NCBI GenBank assembly: GCA_029266495.1
Contig: JAQSWS010000013.1
Location: 1-64,000, forward strand
DNA length: 64,000 nt
Origin: Rariglobus sp.
GTDB taxonomy: Bacteria; Verrucomicrobiota; Verrucomicrobiia; Opitutales; Opitutaceae
Direction: 5' to 3'
Shown: positions 9,198 through 16,352 of the stretch, in pieces
Layout of the letters: every line of letters begins with the position of its first letter
Position numbering within the stretch: position 1 is the first letter of the stretch
Program-made: the position numbers and the translations under genes
The notes under the pieces: generated by a model
What the model saw: only the letters and a program-made list of their open reading frames with translations
The model's database searches: none
Told to the model about the DNA's origin: nothing

Positions 9198-9617
9198 ATG
9201 AAATTCGCCATCCTATCGCTCCTGCTCCTCACCGCGGCGATTGCCGCCCCTGCGGAGCTGCAGTTTTTGGAAGCACTTCTTCCGAACTCAAAGCATGTTC
9301 GCACCTCTGTGCTGAAGAGCACCCCCTCCGGTATAATTTTTTCGGAGTATGTGGGCTCTGACGACATACCTGTTATTAAGGAGTGCCTGCAGAAATCCTT
9401 GGGAACAGAAATCCGGGAAGTGCCTGTCATAAAGGACGAGATGACGTTTCTCTCTGCCTGGGCAATCGGGATGGGACTCGATCAGAAAAAGCACACGCTT
9501 GTCCGGCTACAAGGAGCAGACTTAAGCATCGATATACTCATATACCACTTGAACGACGATGCCACGGGCATTTCCAGTAGACATGTCGCGCTGCAAATCA
9601 TCCGAAAAGGTGCTTAA
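9198..9617 (+). CDS. Small exported protein of unknown function
   Basis: 139 residues from ATG 9198; a GTG 18 bp upstream is less likely because it would put polar residues before the signal peptide. The start MKFAILSLLLLTAAIAAPA is a typical signal peptide. The mature part is mixed alpha/beta with no Cys pair or lipobox and no recognised domain. It precedes the Nudix gene by 88 bp and could belong to the same transcription unit. Codon use is less GC-biased than in the flanking genes. Confidence 0.6.
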   Translation: MKFAILSLLLLTAAIAAPAELQFLEALLPNSKHVRTSVLKSTPSGIIFSEYVGSDDIPVIKECLQKSLGTEIREVPVIKDEMTFLSAWAIGMGLDQKKHTLVRLQGADLSIDILIYHLNDDATGISSRHVALQIIRKGA

Positions 9618-9705
9618 CAAGCTGCTGACCACAGCGGCCACCTCCGCCCTCAGGCGTTGGACGGAGATTCCAGTCCGGTATGTCTGACCTGAAACGCTTA
9701 AAAAA

Positions 9706-10182
9706 ATGAAAATCAGGCACAGAGCATACGCATATATCACGCACGGATCGCGCCTGTTATTATTCACACAGCCCGATCCAAAGGCAGGAATTCAGGTGCC
9801 GGCTGGAACCGTGAAAGAATGTGAAAACCCAGCGGACGCCGTGTTGCGCGAGTCGCTCGAGGAGACCGGACTCACTGCGCTTCGACTTGTTAAGTTTCTA
9901 GATCAGGACGTTCGGGACATGCGTGACTGCGGCGTGGAGGAACTGCAACATCGCTGGTTTTATCACATCGCTTGTGACGAGACCCCGCCGGAAAAGTGGA
10001 GACATGGCGAATTCGATGACGCCGGCAATCTGGTGCATCCCTTCGATTTTTTCTGGGCCCCATTATCCGAAAAAATCCCGGCCTTGGTCGCCAACTACGA
10101 CGATAAGTTACCACTCCTGCAGGAATCCCTAAAAAGCCTGACAAGTGCTACGGATCCCATGTCGCAACATCGACAACACTGA
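9706..10182 (+). CDS. NUDIX hydrolase
   Basis: 158 residues. The Nudix box is complete: G34-x5-E40-x7-R48-E49-x2-E52-E53-x-G55-L56, which binds the metal ions and diphosphate of NDP-X substrates. The N-terminal strand IRHRAYAYITHGSRLLLFTQP is also typical. Substrate is not predictable from the motif. Its TGA overlaps the ATG of the next gene by one base (TGATG), so it probably heads a four-gene operon with an SLBB-like protein, an exported protein and a lipoprotein, an unusual set of partners for a Nudix enzyme. Confidence 0.9.
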   Translation: MKIRHRAYAYITHGSRLLLFTQPDPKAGIQVPAGTVKECENPADAVLRESLEETGLTALRLVKFLDQDVRDMRDCGVEELQHRWFYHIACDETPPEKWRHGEFDDAGNLVHPFDFFWAPLSEKIPALVANYDDKLPLLQESLKSLTSATDPMSQHRQH

Positions 10183-10526
10183 TGAACTTCAAATTAATCG
10201 TCCTGCTTCTGGTCTTCTCACTATCGCTTTTACACGCGGGAGATACTCCGCTCCTTGCGATCAATGTTCTCGGACAGGTCAAGCAGCCTCAAGCCGTCAG
10301 AGTCGAGGGGCCTACGTCCCTTAATGCGCTTGTTAAGTCCGCCGGCGGCATAGACCGGTTATGGGGAGGAGTGATCATTATCACGAAAAAGGAATCGGAG
10401 ATCCTCACCGTTTCACGACGATATGAGTTCAAGCGAAGAATAAAGGACGAGGAAGCAGACGTGGTGTTCGGATCGATTACAGTCACACCCGGCGAATCAG
10501 TATTTTTCCAAGAAATTTATGACTAG
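10182..10526 (+). CDS. Exported SLBB-like protein
   Basis: 114 residues with a signal peptide (MNFKLIVLLLVFSLSLLHAG). The mature part INVLGQVKQPQAVRVEG followed by LNALVKSAGGI fits a soluble-ligand-binding beta-grasp (SLBB) repeat, as found in polysaccharide-export outer-membrane proteins. Here a single SLBB unit stands alone, without the Poly_export domain. Such domains bind polysaccharide or small ligands. It is translationally coupled to the Nudix gene and followed after 16 bp by another exported protein. Confidence 0.65.
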   Translation: MNFKLIVLLLVFSLSLLHAGDTPLLAINVLGQVKQPQAVRVEGPTSLNALVKSAGGIDRLWGGVIIITKKESEILTVSRRYEFKRRIKDEEADVVFGSITVTPGESVFFQEIYD

Positions 10527-10542
10527 GATAGTCGCCCCAAAA

Positions 10543-10914
10543 ATGAAAAAATTCCTCATCCTTGCCTTTCTCCTGTCCGGCATCGTAGCCCGCGCGTCCG
10601 ACACAAAAATACTCCTGGGCATGGTTCCCGAACGAGGCTCCAATGATATCATCCTGGTGGTCTCGGCGACCTTCACAAACCAGTCGGAATTCAAGACGCT
10701 CGGCATAAAACAGAACGATCGCTTTCAAGCGATTGAAACGTCCGGAACCAGAAGTTGGAGCCCGGGCAAAGGCCAGTTTATTGCCGCCTATATCATCCGG
10801 CCCAAAATGAAGGGTGCGAAAATCAGCCATGCAGATTTCACAGGGCTTCCGGATGACGTGATATTTACCCGCGATCTCATTTCGGAGAAATACAGGGAAG
10901 AGCCCCAAACCTGA
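10543..10914 (+). CDS. Small exported protein of unknown function
   Basis: 123 residues from ATG 10543; an in-frame ATG at 10519 would overlap the previous gene by 8 bp. The start MKKFLILAFLLSGIVARAS is a signal peptide. The mature protein is basic with no Cys and no recognised domain. It sits between the SLBB-like gene and a lipoprotein gene with very short gaps, so it should share their transcript and probably their cell-envelope role. Confidence 0.6.
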   Translation: MKKFLILAFLLSGIVARASDTKILLGMVPERGSNDIILVVSATFTNQSEFKTLGIKQNDRFQAIETSGTRSWSPGKGQFIAAYIIRPKMKGAKISHADFTGLPDDVIFTRDLISEKYREEPQT

Positions 10915-10918
10915 ACTC

Positions 10919-11506
10919 ATGAACCGCACTCTTCTTATCGGCACTTTGCTTTGGTCTCTGGCCATCGTCATGAGCAGCTGCCGAAAGGCCGGGGTCCCGT
11001 CAGCGCCGCCCGTCGCACCTCCGCAAACCTATCACGAGAGCCAGACACCACGGATTCTCTCGGAATGGCGTAGTTCGAGCGATGGAGCGGTCTCGGTTTG
11101 CGCTTATGTGGACAAAACGACCTTTGGCGCAACGGAATCGATTCCCCTGCGATGCGCCCTCAGAAATAATACCGGCAAGCCGCTGACCATTCTACGTCCG
11201 TTCGGAGACAGGTGGTATGCGCAGACCTCAGGCATCAGCATTGTGGGTCCTGGCGGGGTCGTTCCGTATCGCGGCCCCATTGCAGGCTACGTTCTCGGAA
11301 CGGGCGCATTTATTGAACTGGCACCGCACACCGTAACGGAGGGCGTGATTGAGTTGAAACCGGACGTTTTCCCCTCCTTGGGAGAAAAAGGCCTCTACAC
11401 GATCATCTACACGTTCCTGTCGGGTGGATACCCGCACAAAACCACTCCGCAAAATTACTGGGAAGGCATCATCACCGCCAACCCCGTATCGGTTTTATTT
11501 AAATGA
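10919..11506 (+). CDS. Predicted lipoprotein
   Basis: 195 residues. MNRTLLIGTLLWSLAIVMSSC is a lipoprotein signal peptide with Cys21 as the lipid anchor site. A Pro-rich linker follows, then a beta-rich domain (about 55-190) with segments such as IPLRCALRNNTGKPLTIL and GVIELKPDVFPSLGEKGLYTI, which reads like an Ig-type fold of the kind seen in bacterial macroglobulin-related proteins; that is only a resemblance. It begins 4 bp after the preceding gene and ends the Nudix operon. Confidence 0.65.
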   Translation: MNRTLLIGTLLWSLAIVMSSCRKAGVPSAPPVAPPQTYHESQTPRILSEWRSSSDGAVSVCAYVDKTTFGATESIPLRCALRNNTGKPLTILRPFGDRWYAQTSGISIVGPGGVVPYRGPIAGYVLGTGAFIELAPHTVTEGVIELKPDVFPSLGEKGLYTIIYTFLSGGYPHKTTPQNYWEGIITANPVSVLFK

Positions 11507-11608
11507 ACCGGTGAGAGGGAAGCCATGCTCGGCCAAGGCGGTCGAGGCGAAGGCGGACCAGCGGCACGTGCCGCCGAAGGACAACACCCGCCCGGCGTGA
11601 TGTCCGGG

Positions 11609-11797
11609 TCACCCGCAGGCCCCCGCATCCTGCTCCAGTTCGGCAGTGTGCAATTCGTCAATCCGCGCCGCAATAATCGTGGCGAGATCGGCGGCCGCGT
11701 GGCTGCCCTGGCGGTCGAGCACAAAGGCGAGGTCGCGTAGTTCGGTTTGCAACCGGATCCAGCGCGCGTCCATCGGAAGGGAGACAGGAAGGTTCAT
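11609..11797 (-). CDS. Small coupled protein downstream of the MBL-fold gene
   Basis: 62 residues starting MNLPVSLPMDARWIRLQTEL. The ATG (11797-11795) overlaps the TGA of the metallo-hydrolase gene in an ATGA arrangement, which argues for translational coupling and makes this short frame credible. The product is a soluble, strongly helical peptide without Cys motif or membrane segment except for one Cys near the end. No family is recognised. It could be an accessory subunit of the hydrolase, but that is inference from position only. Confidence 0.55.
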   Translation of the reverse strand: MNLPVSLPMDARWIRLQTELRDLAFVLDRQGSHAAADLATIIAARIDELHTAELEQDAGACG

Positions 11798-13029
11798 TGG
11801 GCGAAGGCAGCGGGTTTCCGACCGTCGAAGGTGGACACGATCGGCGTCTCGTCCGCGCGGCTCCAAGGGAGCTCCGGCCACCAGCGCGTCGTGGCAGGCG
11901 GCGCGGCCGGCTCGACGCTTTCGCCGGGACGGGGAGTGGCCACGGTTACACCCGCGCCCGCGGCGGCGGCGAGCACGCGCTCGACCGGCTCGGTCCACGT
12001 GTGCGGAGCGAGGTTGAAGAGGCCCCAGTGGATCGGAATCAGCACCCCTCCTTTGACGATGCGGTGCGCGGCGACCGCCTGCTCGGGTCCGATGTGCCAG
12101 TCGGGCCAGCTGGCGTTGTATTCGCCCGCCTCGATCAGCGTCGCGTCAAACGGACCGAGCTTTTCCGCAATGTCGGCAAACGCCGCCTGCATGCCGGTGT
12201 CGCCGGAAAAATACACCCGGTGCCCGGGGCCGGTGAGCGCATAGCCGGACCAGAGCGTAAGGTCTTTGTCGAACACGACGCGACCGGAAGCATGACGCGC
12301 GGGCGTGCTCGTAATCCGCAGCGAACCGATGCGCGTCGTCTCCCACCAATCGAGTTCGACGATGCGCGCCTTTGGCACGCCCCAGTATTCGAGATGCGCG
12401 CCGACCCCGAGCGGGACAATGAAGGTCGCCGGATTGTTTTTGAGGGCGATGATCGTGCGGTGATCGAGGTGGTCGTAGTGGTCGTGCGATATCAGGATCG
12501 CATCGATCTCCGGCAACTCCGCCAGCGCAAGGGGCGGCTCATACCAACGCTCCGCGCCGAGCCAATCGACCGGCGAGGCTCGTCCGCCCCAAACGGGATC
12601 GGTGAGCACGCGAAAACCATCGATCTCGATCAAGGTCGTCGAGTGACCGAGCCAGGTGATGCGCAGGCCGGTTTCGGGCGCGACGCGCAGCGCGGAGGGA
12701 TCGACCTTCGCTGTCGCGAGAAGCCCGGGCGGACGGGCGTGAGGAGACGGTCTCATCGCGGCGCCGATCGCTTTCCAGAAATCGCTCCGGATGGGCTGGG
12801 GGTTATGGAAGCGTCCGTCACGCCATTGCGGCGAACGCTCCATGCGTTTGCGGCGCCCGGCGTCGGGCCGGCGGCCCAGCCCGGTCCAGGTGTCCGCAAG
12901 GCCGGCCGCAAAAGCCAGCGGCAGTGCGGCACCGGCTCCGAGAGTCCGGCGGCACAACCAGCGCCGGCGGTGGAGCGAGGGTTTGGCCTGAATCAGCGGT
13001 GGAGATGAAAGCGCGGCGATCGTGGACAT
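11794..13029 (-). CDS. MBL-fold metallo-hydrolase (NAPE-PLD/UlaG-like)
   Basis: 411 residues from ATG 13029, chosen because it precedes the Tat-like or membrane-anchor region RRRWLCRRTLGAGAALPLAFAAG (about 21-43). The metal motif H182-x-H184-x-D186-H187 lies in ILISHDHYDHLDH. The N-terminal sequence ITWLGHSTTLIEIDG and the later SGDTGM and HWGLF motifs fit the NAPE-phospholipase D-like branch of metallo-beta-lactamase-fold hydrolases, which cleave phosphodiester or lactone bonds. The substrate is unknown. Probably exported or membrane-anchored. Divergent from a TetR gene and followed by a small coupled gene. Confidence 0.85.
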   Translation of the reverse strand: MSTIAALSSPPLIQAKPSLHRRRWLCRRTLGAGAALPLAFAAGLADTWTGLGRRPDAGRRKRMERSPQWRDGRFHNPQPIRSDFWKAIGAAMRPSPHARPPGLLATAKVDPSALRVAPETGLRITWLGHSTTLIEIDGFRVLTDPVWGGRASPVDWLGAERWYEPPLALAELPEIDAILISHDHYDHLDHRTIIALKNNPATFIVPLGVGAHLEYWGVPKARIVELDWWETTRIGSLRITSTPARHASGRVVFDKDLTLWSGYALTGPGHRVYFSGDTGMQAAFADIAEKLGPFDATLIEAGEYNASWPDWHIGPEQAVAAHRIVKGGVLIPIHWGLFNLAPHTWTEPVERVLAAAAGAGVTVATPRPGESVEPAAPPATTRWWPELPWSRADETPIVSTFDGRKPAAFAQ

Positions 13030-13149
13030 GGTCGTGAAGGATAAATGCGGGTGAATGAAAGAAGCGCTGCCGGCGGGCTTGCCGGCCTCGGGCACCGGCC
13101 CGTAACTTGATTTTAATGAATCAAAGGACCGACCGTAAAATGGACTCAA

Positions 13150-13192
13150 TTGACAATATGGGCATAATTTGTCTATTTTAACAAAATGTCAA
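13150..13192. promoter_or_regulatory. Candidate TetR operator/promoter between the MBL and TetR genes
   Basis: An imperfect palindrome GACAA(T)..(A)TTGTC spans 13152-13173, and TGTCAA follows at 13187-13192. TTGACA at 13150-13155 could be a -35 element of the TetR gene, whose ATG at 13186 would then be almost leaderless; no good -10 is seen. The location between a divergent TetR gene and its neighbour is the classic place for an autoregulatory operator. Confidence 0.45.
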
Positions 13193-13797
13193 CTGCCAAA
13201 AAATCCGCCGTGTCCGAAGGGGTGCCCGCCGAGGACTCCCGTCGCGCGCAGTTGCTGGAAAGCGCCCTCGGTGTTTTCGCCCGTTTCGGTTACCGGAAAA
13301 CGTCGATGGACGAGGTGGCCCGCGCGGCGAATGTTTCGCGCCAGGGCCTTTATCTTCATTTCGCCAACAAGGAGGATCTCTTCCGCGCGACGGTGCGCCA
13401 CACGATCGGATCTTCGCTCGCCGACGCCAAACGCGCCCTGGCGGTCGAAGGCGCCGTGCTTGCTGAGCGCCTGCGCGGGGCGTTTCACGCGTGGGTGGGA
13501 CGGTATGTCGGGCGTTTCGGCGCCGATGCCTCCGACCTGATGCAGGCGGCCGAGGGGTTGCTTGGCACGCTGGTGTTCGATCAGGAAAAACTGTTTGTCG
13601 ATGCCGTGGCCGCCACCCTGCGTGAGGCCGGGCTCGCGGCAGCCTACAAGCCTGCAGGCGTCACTCCCCGCCAGCTCGCGGAAAACCTCTGCGCCACCGC
13701 GCGCGGACTGAAGCACAGCTGCGACACGCAGGAGGAATTCGAAGAGGCCTTTGCCGTCGCGATCCGCATCACCTGCGCGCCGCTCGTGCAGGACTAG
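13186..13797 (+). CDS. TetR/AcrR family transcriptional regulator
   Basis: 203 residues. The N-terminal domain (about 18-65) has the TetR helix-turn-helix: LLESALGVFARFGYRKTSMD, then EVARAANVSRQGLYLHFANK and EDLFRA. The C-terminal half is the helical ligand-binding and dimer domain. It is transcribed divergently from the MBL-fold hydrolase gene across 156 bp that contain TGACA-type inverted repeats, so it most likely represses that gene and itself. The inducer is unknown. Confidence 0.9.
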   Translation: MSTAKKSAVSEGVPAEDSRRAQLLESALGVFARFGYRKTSMDEVARAANVSRQGLYLHFANKEDLFRATVRHTIGSSLADAKRALAVEGAVLAERLRGAFHAWVGRYVGRFGADASDLMQAAEGLLGTLVFDQEKLFVDAVAATLREAGLAAAYKPAGVTPRQLAENLCATARGLKHSCDTQEEFEEAFAVAIRITCAPLVQD

Positions 13798-13901
13798 GGT
13801 GTGTGAGACCGTGTTATGATCCCACCTTGATCTGTTTTTGGCAGAATCTAACGCGGCTCAAGGACCCGGCGTGGCCCCCACCCACCGAGACCGTGTGAGT
13901 T

Positions 13902-13950
13902 AAAAAAAAGCAGTGCCGACGAGAGCGGGCGGGGCTCGATCGTCGGCACT
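13902..13950 (-). terminator. Orphan minus-strand intrinsic terminator
   Basis: Read on the minus strand, AGTGCCGACGA/TCGTCGGCACT (13950-13940 and 13922-13912) forms a perfect 11-bp stem, extended by pairing of inner GAGC/GCTC bases. A run of eight T follows after a GC pair (plus-strand A8 at 13902-13909). No minus-strand coding sequence lies upstream for several kilobases, so it does not end a known gene. Confidence 0.75.
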
Positions 13951-14043
13951 TAGACGCCGAAGCGTCAGCGATCACGCTGCGGAGGGCGGAATTCAGCAGC
14001 GGACCGGCAGCCCCCACTCCACCCACCGTGCACCCGCTGTCAA
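13902..14043 (-). ncRNA. Candidate small structured RNA
   Basis: The 414-bp gap 13798-14211 has no supported gene. On the minus strand it contains a stem GACGC-TTCG-GCGTC (13966-13953) with the very stable C(UUCG)G tetraloop, a GCTGC/GCAGC stem just before it, and the strong terminator at 13950-13902. TTGACA at 14043-14038 could be a -35 box, but no good -10 follows, so the 5' end is uncertain. No match to tmRNA, RNase P RNA, SRP RNA or a tRNA was recognised. The transcript would be about 100-140 nt. Confidence 0.35.
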
Positions 14044-14211
14044 CACCTCGGCTCACAGGTCAGCCCGTCCCCTGGTTGGAAAAAGCCCGCCGCCACCCGG
14101 ATCGGGCGTCCCCAAAACACTCGACGCGCCCGCTCCTGCGGTCTCAAGTCTGCCGAACCGGTTGGAAATCAACCATCGTCATCACCCCACCCTTTACGAC
14201 GCTCCAACCCT

Positions 14212-14448
14212 ATGGCAGGCATCGCCGTTCTCTCCGCTCTGTTTACTTTGGTCGTTACCATTCTGTGGCTGGTGATTGGCTGGCGCGCCATGCGAGCGCA
14301 CGAACGTGTGGCGGACAACCTCACGACCTTGTCTCATCACGTCAGGAAAATCGCTGATTCCAAAGAAGCCGCCCCCGCCCGCGCCTCCTCCCTTGGTCAG
14401 ACGATCGACCCATCGAAGTTGCCCCGCATCCGGGACGATCAGCCCTAG
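14212..14448 (+). CDS. Small single-pass membrane protein
   Basis: 78 residues: one hydrophobic segment (about 3-22, VLSALFTLVVTILWLVIGW) followed by a positively charged, soluble tail with RAMRAHERVADNL. The layout resembles short membrane-anchored proteins of unknown role. It precedes the peptidase gene by 47 bp and may be co-transcribed. No clear ribosome-binding site is visible. Confidence 0.55.
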   Translation: MAGIAVLSALFTLVVTILWLVIGWRAMRAHERVADNLTTLSHHVRKIADSKEAAPARASSLGQTIDPSKLPRIRDDQP

Positions 14449-14495
14449 GCGGCGGAAGCGGGATCGAATCCATCGTTTTCGGAACTCATCATTGG

Positions 14496-15395
14496 ATGCT
14501 CCCATTGCGTAACATCGATTCCCGTTTTCCCATCCCCGAGTGGGAGGAGGTTGCGGCTACAGCTTCCAATTTGGCCGATGCCGATGCGCATGCATTCTGG
14601 ACCGAACGCGGACGTGAATGGGTTCATCAACTTCGCCAGGCGCTCGGTTCAGGCTACATCGGCTACGAATCCACGCATTTCTGGCTGATTTCGAGTCAGC
14701 CCGAATCCATCTCCCGACGCTTCATTCCCTGGTTGGAAACTACACGCACCAAGGTGCTCAAGGCCCTGGAGCTCGATGTTTCAGCCCATCTTTATGGCAA
14801 GTGCCCGGTGTTGGTGACGCATGACCTCGAAACTTATTACGACTACGTGTCCGGCTATTTGGAGGAAGGCGAGCACGCGCTGAGCGGCGGCATGTATATC
14901 AATCAGGGCTACGGACATTTTGTTTTCACCTATCTGGACATGGGGCAGGCGGAGTTGGTCCTGGCGCATGAACTCACCCATTCGCTGGTTGCCCATCTGC
15001 CCCTGCCCGCATGGGTCAACGAGGGAATCGCCCAACTCTGCGAGCAAGCCGCAACCGGTCGCGACACCGCCGACTACGAACAGATCCGGGAAACCTTGGA
15101 AACGTATTGGACTGCCGAAACCATTCAGGACCTTTGGACCGGACAGGGTTTTAACCGTCAGGACGAAGGGCAGTTCCAGAGTTACCATCTCGCCAAGGTG
15201 CTCACCGGCAAACTCGCGGGTGAGGCTTCCCGCTTCCAAGCCTTCTTGCATGAAGCACACTTTGCCGACGCCGGCAGTAAGGCGCTGATGAAACACTTCG
15301 GACTGTCCTTGGAAGAACTTGTCACCGACTACCTTGGAGAGGGTAATTGGAGCGCACTACCCACAACGCCTGACGTGCCGCCGAAGGAAAAATAA
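14496..15395 (+). CDS. Gluzincin-type metallopeptidase-like protein
   Basis: 299 residues. The zinc motif H158-E-L-T-H162 is followed 14 residues later by WVNEG with E176 as the likely third ligand, the layout of gluzincins (peptidase MA-like superfamily, related to DUF1570 proteins). No signal peptide is evident, so it may act in the cytoplasm. The C-terminal helices after residue 190 (YEQIRETLETYW, FQAFLHEAHF) match the helical tail of this group. Substrate unknown. Confidence 0.75.
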   Translation: MLPLRNIDSRFPIPEWEEVAATASNLADADAHAFWTERGREWVHQLRQALGSGYIGYESTHFWLISSQPESISRRFIPWLETTRTKVLKALELDVSAHLYGKCPVLVTHDLETYYDYVSGYLEEGEHALSGGMYINQGYGHFVFTYLDMGQAELVLAHELTHSLVAHLPLPAWVNEGIAQLCEQAATGRDTADYEQIRETLETYWTAETIQDLWTGQGFNRQDEGQFQSYHLAKVLTGKLAGEASRFQAFLHEAHFADAGSKALMKHFGLSLEELVTDYLGEGNWSALPTTPDVPPKEK

Positions 15396-15492
15396 CCCCC
15401 GCTTTCCCGGAGCGGGCAGGAGCATGTTCGGAGTTCGACTACTCGCTACCCGCTACTCACCACTCGCTACTTTTCCCCTCTTCCCGCCCCTC

Positions 15493-15519
15493 TGTCACAA
15501 AAGAGAACGCTGGCCCGTC
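15493..15519 (+). promoter_or_regulatory. ECF41-type promoter of the SDR-sigma operon
   Basis: TGTCACA (15493-15499), 16 bp, CGTC (15516-15519), then the ATG of the SDR gene after 11 bp. It is the same arrangement as at 4561-4587. It indicates autoregulation of the operon by its own sigma factor and a leaderless or near-leaderless transcript. Confidence 0.75.
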
Positions 15520-15530
15520 TGGATTGGTGT

Positions 15531-16352
15531 ATGAACACCCACTCCTCCTCCCCAACGCCTTCGGGCAAGAGCCAGAAAATCGTCGTCATCGGTGGCACCG
15601 GTCTCATCGGCAAGCCCATCGTTGAAAAACTCCGCCGCCTCGGCCACGAGGTCGTCGCCGCCTCGCCTTCCAAGGGCATCAACGCCATCACCGGCGAAGG
15701 TCTCGCCGCAGCCCTCGCGGGCGCGCAGGTCGTGATCGACGTCGCCAACTCCCCCTCGTTCGAGGACCAGGCCGTGCTCGAGTTTTTCGAGCGCTCCAGC
15801 CGCAATCTCCTCGCCGCCGAAGCCGCCGCCGGCGTCCGCCATCACGTGGCGCTCTCGGTCGTCGGCACCGACCGTCTGCCCGACAGCGGCTACTTCCTCG
15901 CCAAGCTCGCGCAGGAGTCGCTCATCAAAGCCTCGCCCGTGCCTTACACGATCGTGCGCGCCACGCAGTTCTTCGAATTCGCCCAAGGCATCGCCTACGT
16001 CGCCACCGAAGGCACGACCGTGCGCGTTCCGCCCGTCCGCATGCAGCCCGTGGCCGCGGCCGACGTCTCCGCCGCCCTCGCCGACATCGCGCTCGCCGCT
16101 CCCCTCAACGGCATCGTCGAGCTCGCCGGCCCCGAGCCGATCACCCAGGACGCCTTGGTGCGCCGCCTCCTTGAAGCCACCGGCGACACCCGCACCGTCG
16201 TCGCCGATCCTGCCGCCGGTTATTTCGGCGCGGTGGTGGACGACCACAGCCTCGTGCCGACGCCCGGCGTCGCCCCGCTGCTCGGTGCGACGCGTTATAC
16301 CGACTGGCTCGCCAAACACGCGGCGGCCCGGGCAGTCTCTTCCCCGGCATGA
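15531..16352 (+). CDS. NmrA-like atypical SDR (NAD(P)-binding oxidoreductase/epimerase)
   Basis: 273 residues. The Rossmann motif IVVIGGTGLIGKPIVEKL (G21-x2-G24-x2-G27) binds NAD(P). Sequence features such as ALSVVGTDRLPDSGY, then LAKLAQESLIKASPVPYTIVRATQFFEF, are typical of atypical SDRs of the NmrA/SDR_a5 type, which act as reductases or redox sensors. The gene overlaps the ECF41 sigma gene by 4 bp (ATGA). An oxidoreductase or epimerase next to ECF41 is the standard arrangement for this sigma group, and the gene's own promoter matches the expected target sequence. Confidence 0.9.
   Translation: MNTHSSSPTPSGKSQKIVVIGGTGLIGKPIVEKLRRLGHEVVAASPSKGINAITGEGLAAALAGAQVVIDVANSPSFEDQAVLEFFERSSRNLLAAEAAAGVRHHVALSVVGTDRLPDSGYFLAKLAQESLIKASPVPYTIVRATQFFEFAQGIAYVATEGTTVRVPPVRMQPVAAADVSAALADIALAAPLNGIVELAGPEPITQDALVRRLLEATGDTRTVVADPAAGYFGAVVDDHSLVPTPGVAPLLGATRYTDWLAKHAAARAVSSPA

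Noticed and set aside
13902-14211. The minus-strand RNA as tmRNA, RNase P, SRP or 6S RNA
   Set aside because: None of the conserved core sequences of the first three were found, and a 6S-like single long hairpin with a central bubble could not be drawn.
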